From positions 1 through 64,000 of the forward strand of contig NZ_FOFF01000043.1 in assembly GCF_900110755.1 (NCBI RefSeq): DNA of 64,000 bases, read 5' to 3'. A model generated the notes under the pieces. That model did no database searches and was not told the origin of the DNA. It saw nothing but the letters and a program-made list of their open reading frames with translations. The stretch is from Streptomyces sp. yr375 (GTDB lineage Bacteria; Actinomycetota; Actinomycetes; Streptomycetales; Streptomycetaceae). Numbering within the stretch: the first letter of the stretch is position 1; the number at the start of each line of letters is the position of its first letter. Positions 57,853 through 64,000 of the stretch are shown piece by piece. The position numbers and the translations under genes are program-made.

Positions 57853-59457
57853 GTGACCACATCATCGGCGCCGGAACAGGCGCCACCCACCTCCATGTCC
57901 GACCGGCAGATACTCCAGGCCATGTCGGGGCTGATGGCCGGCATGTTCGTCTCCATCCTGGCCGGAACCGTCGTCGCCAGCGCACTCCCCCGGATCATCA
58001 CGGATCTGGGCGCCAGCCAGTCCTCCTACACCTGGGTCGTCACCGCCGAACTGCTCGCCATGACGGCGACGGTGCCGCTGTGGGGCAAGCTGGCCGACCT
58101 CTACAACCAGAAGCTGCTGCTCCAGCTCTCCCTCGGCATGTTCGTGGTCGGCTCGCTGCTGGCGGGCTTCTCCCACGACGTGGGGCTGCTGATCTTCAGC
58201 CGGGTCGCCCAGGGCATCGGCGCAGGTGGCCTGACCGCTCTGGCACAGGTCGTGATGGCGGCCATCATCCCTCCCCGTCGGCTGGGCAGGTACTCGGGGA
58301 TCTTCGGCGCCGTCTTCGCCGTCGGCACCGTGGCCGGACCGCTGATCGGCGGCCTCATGGTGGACACCTCGTGGCTCGGCTGGCGCTGGTGCTTCTTCAT
58401 CGGCGTCCCGTTCGCTCTGCTGGCGATCGTGCTGCTGCAGCTCACGCTGAGGCTGCCCACGACCCGCCGTGCGGCGAAGATCGACTTCCTGGGCGCCTTC
58501 CTCATCGTCGGAGGCGTCTGCGCGGTGCTCATCTGGGTCTCACTGGCAGGGAACCAGTTCGAGTGGGCCTCCTGGCAGACCGTCGTCCTGACCACCGGCG
58601 GTACCCTGCTGCTGGCGGCGGCAGTCTACGTCGAGTCGCGGGCCGCCGAGCCGATCATCCCGCTGTCCATCTTCCGCAACCGCACCGTGGCCCTGACCAC
58701 CGTCGCCAACCTGCTGGTCGGTGTGGCCCTGTTCGGCGGCACCGTATTCCTCTCGCAGTTCTTCCAGATCTCTCTCGGTGAATCGCCCACGACCGCGGGC
58801 CTGATGAGTCTGCCCATGATCCTGGGCCTGCTGCTCTCCTCCACGGTCGCCGGGCAGGTCATCAGTGCGACCGGCCGGTGGAAGGTGTACCTCGTCGTCG
58901 GCGCCGTCATCATGACCGTGGGCCTCGCCCTGCTCTCCACGATCGGCTCCGACACCCACTTCGGCCTGCTCGGCGTCTACATGGCGGTGATGGGCATCGG
59001 TGTCGGGATGCTGATGCAGAACCTGGTCCTCGCCGCACAGAACGACGTCCCCGCCGCCGAACTGGGCGCCGCCACCTCGGTGCTGTCCTTCTTCCGCAGC
59101 ATGGGCGGCACCATCGGTACCAGTGTGCTCGGCGCGATCCTGGCCAACCGGGTCACGACCGAGATCACCAAGAGCCTGCGGGAGTCGGGGACCACCGCGG
59201 GCGCCGGGCAAGTGTCGGGGGACGGTGTCCCGGACGTGGCCACCCTGCCGGGACCGATGCGGGCCATCGTGCAGCACGCCTACGGTGTCGCCACCGCCGA
59301 CCTCTTCCTCATCGCCACCCCCTTCGCACTGCTGACCTTGGTCGCCGTCCTCTTCATCAAGGAGAAGCCGCTCAAGACGACCAGCGGCATGGAACGGCTC
59401 GCAGCGGAATCGAGGGCCGCGGAGGCCGACAGCCCGTCGCCTGTCGGAGCGACCTGA
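57853..59457 (+). CDS. DHA2-family MFS drug exporter (EmrB/QacA type)
   Basis: A 534-residue permease with about 14 helices. Typical marks are LAGTVVASALPRIITDLGAS (motif D1), WGKLADLYNQKLLLQLSLGM (motif A), RVAQGIGAGGLTALAQVVMA (motif B) and GIFGAVFAVGTVAGPLIGGL (motif C, antiporters). It expels hydrophobic or cationic compounds by proton antiport. The GTG follows GAGAGA. It is cotranscribed with the TetR repressor and closed by a 17-bp hairpin. Its inducer and substrate are unknown. Confidence 0.92.
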   Translation: MTTSSAPEQAPPTSMSDRQILQAMSGLMAGMFVSILAGTVVASALPRIITDLGASQSSYTWVVTAELLAMTATVPLWGKLADLYNQKLLLQLSLGMFVVGSLLAGFSHDVGLLIFSRVAQGIGAGGLTALAQVVMAAIIPPRRLGRYSGIFGAVFAVGTVAGPLIGGLMVDTSWLGWRWCFFIGVPFALLAIVLLQLTLRLPTTRRAAKIDFLGAFLIVGGVCAVLIWVSLAGNQFEWASWQTVVLTTGGTLLLAAAVYVESRAAEPIIPLSIFRNRTVALTTVANLLVGVALFGGTVFLSQFFQISLGESPTTAGLMSLPMILGLLLSSTVAGQVISATGRWKVYLVVGAVIMTVGLALLSTIGSDTHFGLLGVYMAVMGIGVGMLMQNLVLAAQNDVPAAELGAATSVLSFFRSMGGTIGTSVLGAILANRVTTEITKSLRESGTTAGAGQVSGDGVPDVATLPGPMRAIVQHAYGVATADLFLIATPFALLTLVAVLFIKEKPLKTTSGMERLAAESRAAEADSPSPVGAT

Positions 59458-59467
59458 TCCAGGGAAT

Positions 59468-59505
59468 GACGACGGCCGGCCGGGTACCCCCGGCCGGCCG
59501 TCGTC
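59468..59505 (+). terminator. Strong terminator after the DHA2 exporter
   Basis: GACGACGGCCGGCCGGG pairs perfectly with CCCGGCCGGCCGTCGTC (17 bp, loop of 4), 10 bp after the stop. Confidence 0.8.
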
Positions 59506-59689
59506 CATTGGCAGACGGCGCCCTGCGCCGGCGCCGGGCTTCACGGGGACCCGCACGACGGGGTGCCGACACCTTGACCGGCCGGATCCGGCCCCGGGAC
59601 CCGCAGGAACCCGCCGTGGCCCCGTGGTCCGCTCAACAGCCAGGTCTGTCGGGGCCTTTGCCCGAGCGCGTCGAAGCCGCCGCTGTCGA

Positions 59690-60120
59690 CGGCACTCCTC
59701 CGGGGTCACCCGCTTCGAGTGGATGCCCGTCGGGGAGAAGACGGGGATGACCGCGCGCAGGTGCGGCGGCTTGAGCGCGGCGGCTCGGTTGGACGTGATG
59801 GAGCCGTGGCTCTGGCCCATCCGACCGACGTCGCCGGTCACGTCGGGCTGCCGTGCCGGCCGCTCGATCAGGCCGCGCTCGGCCGGATGGACGCTCCCCG
59901 GGGCGGCGCGGCACTTCTGGTACGGCGTGACGTCGACCTTGTCGTCATGGCCCGGCCGACCTGTCGCAGCCGAGCCAGTCATGGACGGCCGCCTGGGGCC
60001 CGGCCTCCTGCGGCGTGGCCGAGTGGCGGAGTCCACCGCGTCCGAGACGAATCCGGTCGGGGTCGGCATGGTCCCCATGGCGGCGGTGACCAGTCCCCTC
60101 TCTGCGTCGGCGAAGACCAT
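59690..60120 (-). pseudogene. Remnant of a CocE/NonD-family hydrolase
   Basis: On the minus strand, fragments of the N-terminal alpha/beta-hydrolase part of a CocE-type esterase or peptidase can be read: KVDVTPYQKC (like the TPYxK motif), DVGRMGQSHGSITSNRAAAL with the nucleophile Ser in G-x-S-x-G, and KPPHLRAVIPVFSPTGIHSK. Between and after these the homology is lost, family length (550-700 residues) is far from reached, and the frame runs on into the shadow of the exporter gene. A possible start is at 60120. An operator-like repeat is just upstream and a TetR gene beyond it. The space 59506-59689 shows nothing recognisable. Confidence 0.5.
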
Positions 60121-60154
60121 GGGTCACAGCGCCACTCCCCTAAAACGCAACGTG

Positions 60155-60180
60155 GGTACGTATGTGCGTACGTTAGTACC
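60155..60180. promoter_or_regulatory. TetR-type operator before the decayed hydrolase
   Basis: GGTACGTATG...TTAGTACC is a 26-bp imperfect palindrome (GGTAC/GTACC outer arms, ACGTA/TACGT inner arms) about 35 bp upstream of the hydrolase remnant. It lies between this remnant and the TetR gene, which ends at 60327. Confidence 0.5.
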
Positions 60181-60326
60181 GCGAAGCGAACCGGTCAACG
60201 GTCGCGTCCGGGATCCAGGGACACGATCAGCGCCTGCGGGTTCCTCGCGCACTACGGTTCGCACGCGTCCCACGAGGCTTGCGGTGCGCGCACGTCCGTC
60301 CGCCGGCCAGTCGGCCGTCCACACCT

Positions 60327-60953
60327 TCAGGCAGGGGTTTCCGCGGACGGCTGCCCGTCGCCCGACAGGAGGATGAGGTCGAAGAAGCGGTCGAGCGGCG
60401 TGATGATGTCGAGGTCGGGACTGAGCAGCCACTGAAGCTGCAATCCGTGAAGCACGGCGAGGAACAGAGCGGCCGCGCTGTCCGGGTCCAGCCCTTCCGA
60501 CAGACCCCCCTGCGCCGCACGTTCGCGCATGGCCTCGGCCGTGAAGGAGCGCACACGTTCATTGCGACTGACGAACTCCGCGTGGGCGGGATGGTCGGGA
60601 CGCGAGGCCGAGGCGGCGAGCTCCGCCCACAGACGCATCAACTCGGGCGTCTTCTGGTGCTGGATCAGCGTCTCCGCGAGATACCGCCTCGGCGAGTCCA
60701 TGCGGTTGATCTCGACGAAGCTGCGCTCCCACTCCTCGTCGTCGCGGTGCGCGAGGACCGCGGTGAGCAGCTCGTCCTTGCTCTGGAAGTGGTGCAGGAG
60801 GCCGGCATGGGTGATGTCGGCCCGTTTCGCGATGTCGCGCAGCGAAGCCCCCGCATACCCGTGCTCGGCGAAGCTGTCGCGCGCCGCACGGACGATGTCC
60901 GCGCGGCGCGCCGCCGTCTTCGCATACGGCCCGCGCCGTTTTGCCCGTTCCAC
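60327..60953 (-). CDS. TetR-family transcriptional regulator
   Basis: A 208-residue regulator. HTH: IVRAARDSFAEHGYAGASLR, then DIAKRADITHAGLLHHFQSK; C-terminal ligand domain with AETLIQHQKTPELMRLWAEL and ALFLAVLHGLQLQWLLSPDL, as in the TetR_C_6/BetI-like group. The GTG at 60953 is preferred because AAGGGGG lies 6 bases upstream; a GTG at 60998 is also in frame. It is upstream of a hydrolase remnant with a TetR-like operator between, so it may have lost its target. The 489 bp between this gene and 61443 show nothing I can name. Confidence 0.87.
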   Translation of the reverse strand: MERAKRRGPYAKTAARRADIVRAARDSFAEHGYAGASLRDIAKRADITHAGLLHHFQSKDELLTAVLAHRDDEEWERSFVEINRMDSPRRYLAETLIQHQKTPELMRLWAELAASASRPDHPAHAEFVSRNERVRSFTAEAMRERAAQGGLSEGLDPDSAAALFLAVLHGLQLQWLLSPDLDIITPLDRFFDLILLSGDGQPSAETPA

Positions 60954-61442
60954 GTCGCGCCCCCTTGCTGTCGACCGCACGCGCCGGTGGGCGGTCACGG
61001 TCGGTCCTCACTGGCGATGCCCGGCACCCTAGCCCCTGAGCACCAAATCTTTCCACCTGGCCGGTATTGAAAAAATGGCCATCGGAGGGCTGGCGAGACT
61101 TCCAACACCCCTGCGACCTGCACCTTCACGACGCGGGGCACTTCATCGCGTGGCGAAAACCCCTACCGCAAAAGATAACGCTCTGGTCAAGAACGCCACA
61201 CACCCCCTTCCCGGTTGCCGCCACTGACGCCTACGTTCCACAAACGAAATCCAACCGCCTGGTAAGCGTTGTCGAGTTAACACGATCGTGACGCATTGCG
61301 TCGGTTCAGGTGATGATGTGCCGCACCTGCAGCCCGACGCCGAGGAACCGACCGCAAGCAGGTCGGCAAGGAGCCCCGGGGCGGTACCGGCCACATTCGA
61401 CGCACCGGACCCCGAATCGCACGGGACACAAAAGGAATCCAC

Positions 61443-62990
61443 ATGACGCGCCTTCGATCCAACGACCCTCAACCGCGGTTCCGAGCACTACCCGCAGCGA
61501 TCACCGCAGCGGCACTGCTGACATTGACAGCGTGCGGCGGAGGGTCCACGGACTCGTCTTCGCCCCGTGCCAAGACGCTCTCCCTCGCCATCCAGTCCGC
61601 TCCGAACTCCTTCGATCCGACCCAGCTCAACGACGGGCAGGCAGCCTACATCTGGAGCTCTCTCTACGACACGCTGCTCTACACCGACAACAAGGGCGAG
61701 CTGAAGCCCAACGCGGCCGAGAGCTGGAAGTACTCCGCCGACGGACTGACCCTCACCCTGAAGCTGCGCCAGGGGATGAAGTTCAGTTCGGGCGCGGCGG
61801 TGAACGCGGCCGCGGTGAAGGCGACCCTGGAACGCACCATGACCACGCCCGGATCGCAGCAGGGTCTGCTGGCCGCGGTCAAGTCGGTGGACGCTCCTGA
61901 CGCGAGCACCGTCGTGATCCATCTCAAGCAGCGGGACGGTTCGCTGCTGACCAGCTTCTCGACGGCGGCGGGGGTGATCGGCGATCCGGCGACGTTGTCC
62001 GCGAAGAGTACCGCGCTCGACCCGGTCGGTTCGGGTCCCTACGTCCTCGACAAGTCGTCGGTGACCGGCTCGACGTACGTGCTCAAGCGGCGGGACGGCT
62101 ACTGGAACGTGAAGGCCTATCCGTTCCAGACCGTGACGGTGAAGGTCATCCAGGACCCCACCGCGGCGGCCAACGCGCTGCAGGCCGGACAGATCAACGC
62201 CGGTCCGGCCTCTCCCGAGAACTCCACCAAGCTCAAGGCGATGGGCTACAAGATCTCGCCCCTCAGGGCTACGGCGGTGGCGGACCTGGTGCTCGCCGAC
62301 CGGGCGGGCAGCGTGCTCAAGCCGCTCGGGGACCCGCGGGTGCGACAGGCGATCAACATGGCGTTCGACCGGACGAAGATCGCCAAGCAACTTCTGAAGG
62401 GCGCCGCGCAGCCGACGGTCCAGGTCTTCAACCCCGCGGGCGGGGCCTATGACGCCGCGCTCGAGAAGACCTACCCCTTCGACCCCGCGGCTGCGAAGAA
62501 GCTGCTGGCCAAGGCGGGGTACCCGAAGGGCTTCTCCGTCACGATGCCGGGCTTCCTCTTCACCAAGGCGTTCGAGCCGACTGTCACCCAGGCGCTCGAC
62601 GACATCGGGATCAAGGTGAAGTGGACGCCGGTGCCCGCGCAGAACACCATCTCGGCGATCACCTCGAAGAAGTACCCGATGATCCTCTTCATCGACGGGC
62701 TGAACACCTCCGCGCGCGAGGCGGGCAACAACTACACCCCGACCGGCTACCTCAACCCGTTCAACTCCACGGACCCCGCGCTCACCAAGCTGCTGGCCCA
62801 GGCCAATGGCGAGCTCGACGCGGCGAAGGCGGCGGACGCCTACAAGAAGGTCAACGAGTTCGCGGTCAAGAACGCGTGGAACTCGCCGATCGCCTACCTC
62901 GGCAACAGCTGGGCGACCAAGGGCGTCGTGTACCTCGGTGACGGCTCCAACACCTTCAGCACCATCCGGGCGTTCGGCGTCTCCGGCTAG
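61443..62990 (+). CDS. Peptide/nickel-type ABC transporter substrate-binding lipoprotein (SBP family 5)
   Basis: A 515-residue exported lipoprotein with signal peptide and lipobox LTAC (Cys31). The SBP_bac_5 domain shows LAIQSAPNSFDPTQLNDGQA, LYDTLLYTDNKGELKPNAAE, LTLKLRQGMKFSSGAAVNAA, DPVGSGPYVLDKSS, GDPRVRQAINMAFDRTKIAK and KKLLAKAGYPKGFSVTMPGF. It binds oligopeptides, nickel chelates or similar ligands outside the membrane and gives them to the permease encoded next. A hairpin follows the stop. The gene has no regulator next to it except the TetR on the other strand. Confidence 0.93.
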   Translation: MTRLRSNDPQPRFRALPAAITAAALLTLTACGGGSTDSSSPRAKTLSLAIQSAPNSFDPTQLNDGQAAYIWSSLYDTLLYTDNKGELKPNAAESWKYSADGLTLTLKLRQGMKFSSGAAVNAAAVKATLERTMTTPGSQQGLLAAVKSVDAPDASTVVIHLKQRDGSLLTSFSTAAGVIGDPATLSAKSTALDPVGSGPYVLDKSSVTGSTYVLKRRDGYWNVKAYPFQTVTVKVIQDPTAAANALQAGQINAGPASPENSTKLKAMGYKISPLRATAVADLVLADRAGSVLKPLGDPRVRQAINMAFDRTKIAKQLLKGAAQPTVQVFNPAGGAYDAALEKTYPFDPAAAKKLLAKAGYPKGFSVTMPGFLFTKAFEPTVTQALDDIGIKVKWTPVPAQNTISAITSKKYPMILFIDGLNTSAREAGNNYTPTGYLNPFNSTDPALTKLLAQANGELDAAKAADAYKKVNEFAVKNAWNSPIAYLGNSWATKGVVYLGDGSNTFSTIRAFGVSG

Positions 62991-62999
62991 CCCACGTGA

Positions 63000-63040
63000 G
63001 TTCCGGGCTCGCGGCGATGTTGCCGGCGCGAGCCCGGAAC
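63000..63040 (+). terminator. Intercistronic hairpin after the binding-protein gene
   Basis: GTTCCGGGCTCGCG pairs with CGCGAGCCCGGAAC (14 bp, 13-base loop), between the lipoprotein stop (62990) and the permease start (63078), as in the sugar operon. Confidence 0.65.
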
Positions 63041-63077
63041 CCCCTCCCCTCGGTCCTGGTCCGAAGGAGCCCCACCC

Positions 63078-64000
63078 ATGATCCCCTACCTGTTGCGCCG
63101 GCTCGGTACGAGCCTGGTGCTGACCGTCCTCGTATCAATGATCACGTTCTTCCTGTTGAGCACGTCCTTCGACGGCATCGTCCGAAGCATCCTCGGCACC
63201 GCCGCCACGCCCGCGACGGTCCAGGCGAAGAAGGCCGAGATGGGCATGGACCATCCGGTGATCGTGCAGTACTTCGACTGGCTGCAGCACGCCGTCCGCG
63301 GTGATTTCGGTGTTTCGTACTTCACCAGCCAGCCCGTCGGATCGGCCGTCGCGGACCACTTCACCGTCACGCTGTCCATTGTCGTCGTCGCCCTGTCCCT
63401 CACCGCCGCCATCAGCGTCGCCCTCGGCGTCCTGGCGGCGGCGCGCGGCGGCGTGCTCGACCGGATCGCGCAGGTCGCCTCGCTCTTCGGCTACATCGTG
63501 CCGAACCTGCTGCTCGCGATCGGCCTCGTCGTGGTCTTCGCCGTCAAGCTGGACTGGCTCCCGGCCACCGGCTACACACCGTTCGCCGAGAGTCCGGGCC
63601 GCTGGCTGGCCTCAATCACCATCCCGGTGATCGCCTTGATGGTGGGCGGCATCGCGAGCCTGTCCGCGCAGATCCGCGGCGCCATGATCGGCGAACTGCG
63701 CAAGGACTACGTCCGCACCCTGCGCACCCGCGGTATCTCCCCCCGGTCCATCGTGCTCAAGCACGCCCTGCGCAACGCCGCCGGGCCCGCCTTCACCGTC
63801 CTGTCCCTGGAGTTCATCGCGATGCTCGGCGGAGCCCTCATCATCGAGAACGTGTTCGCACTGCCGGGGATCGGCAGTTTCTCCTTCAACGCCGCCCTCC
63901 AGGGAGACGTCCCGATCATCATGGGCCTGTCCCTCTTCGGTGTCCTGTTCGTCGTGGGCGTCAACCTGATCGTCGACGTCGTCAACGGTTGGCTCAACCC
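63078..64000 (+). CDS. DppB-type ABC transporter permease, cut by the window end
   Basis: At least 307 residues, open at the window edge. It starts MIPYLLRRLGTSLVLTVLVS, typical of DppB/OppB, and has MGMDHPVIVQYFDWLQHAVR, GDFGVSYFTSQPVGSAVAD, helices such as LSIVVVALSLTAAISVALGV, and the EAA-like loop RGAMIGELRKDYVRTLRTRG, then LKHALRNAAGPAFTVLSLEF and IENVFALPGIGSFSFNAALQ. It forms one half of the membrane channel for the binding protein at 61443. The ATG follows GAAGGAGCCCC. A DppC permease and ATPases should follow outside the window. Confidence 0.93.
   Translation, partial: MIPYLLRRLGTSLVLTVLVSMITFFLLSTSFDGIVRSILGTAATPATVQAKKAEMGMDHPVIVQYFDWLQHAVRGDFGVSYFTSQPVGSAVADHFTVTLSIVVVALSLTAAISVALGVLAAARGGVLDRIAQVASLFGYIVPNLLLAIGLVVVFAVKLDWLPATGYTPFAESPGRWLASITIPVIALMVGGIASLSAQIRGAMIGELRKDYVRTLRTRGISPRSIVLKHALRNAAGPAFTVLSLEFIAMLGGALIIENVFALPGIGSFSFNAALQGDVPIIMGLSLFGVLFVVGVNLIVDVVNGWLN

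Noticed and set aside
61050..61300. AT-richer stretch before the peptide-binding protein as possible small RNA
   Set aside because: No stable hairpin series, no promoter pair and no similarity to known RNAs could be recognised by eye.

Overview
The window is chromosomal DNA of a Streptomyces or a close actinobacterial relative. The evidence is very high GC with strong third-position bias, many GTG starts, 4-base ATGA/GTGA gene overlaps, and families typical of the genus: DUF317, SpoIIE/HATPase phosphatase, CGNR regulator, LacI-SBP-permease-GH42 locus without an ATPase gene. No rRNA, tRNA or CRISPR array was recognised.

Layout. 1-3109 is accessory DNA: a thymidylate-synthase-like fragment, a free-standing DnaB N-terminal-like protein, a frameshifted DUF317 gene and the tail of a GNAT acetyltransferase cut by an insertion sequence. 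3109-6799 is a three-level nest of insertion sequences: an intact IS3-family element (3389-4749, target repeat CGAGG) inside an IS30-family element (3291-5860), which lies inside another IS3-family element (3109-6799).

6892-33553 is a large acyl-CoA catabolic island. It holds an aminotransferase/ketopantoate-reductase-like pair; a valine-type operon (acyl-CoA dehydrogenase, 3-hydroxyisobutyryl-CoA hydrolase, 3-hydroxyisobutyrate dehydrogenase, enoyl-CoA hydratase); LysR with a divergent aldehyde dehydrogenase and CaiB-type CoA-transferase; an orphan ABC ATPase; a class II aldolase divergent from a PucR-type regulator; an acyl-CoA synthetase and a crotonase; a LuxR regulator and an amidohydrolase-fold protein; a five-gene SDR/thiolase/MaoC/MaoC/crotonase operon; a nitronate-monooxygenase-like flavoprotein; an MFS importer; and an AsnC regulator. 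Four leftward units of this island are each preceded by the same two-part operator (a GGAACCTCCGAAGGTGGGT half, 12-13 bp, then a 16-bp palindrome, with a TCTGA element at fixed distance). Two copies adjoin luxR genes, one intact and one internally deleted, so the island looks like a LuxR-controlled regulon that grew by duplication.

33945-41751 is a four-carbon acid-sugar (threonate/erythronate/tartrate-like) locus: CitMHS-type transporter, GntR repressor with matching operators on both sides, Asp/Glu-racemase-like protein, OtnI-like isomerase, isopropylmalate-type dehydrogenase, OtnK kinase, and an OtnC decarboxylase fused in frame to an RraA-like domain.

42087-45938 carries a multidomain SpoIIE phosphatase and an SDR behind an inverted repeat. 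46831-55717 is a LacI-controlled oligosaccharide locus (lipoprotein, two permeases, GH42 beta-galactosidase, secreted sialidase-fold hydrolase with a ricin-type domain). 55924-59457 has a CGNR regulator with an SRPBCC protein, then a TetR repressor with its DHA2 exporter. 59690-60953 has a decayed CocE-type hydrolase and its TetR. The window ends in a peptide-type ABC transporter (binding lipoprotein and a permease that runs off the edge).

All functions are assigned by reading protein motifs. No database search was possible, so substrates are inferences.
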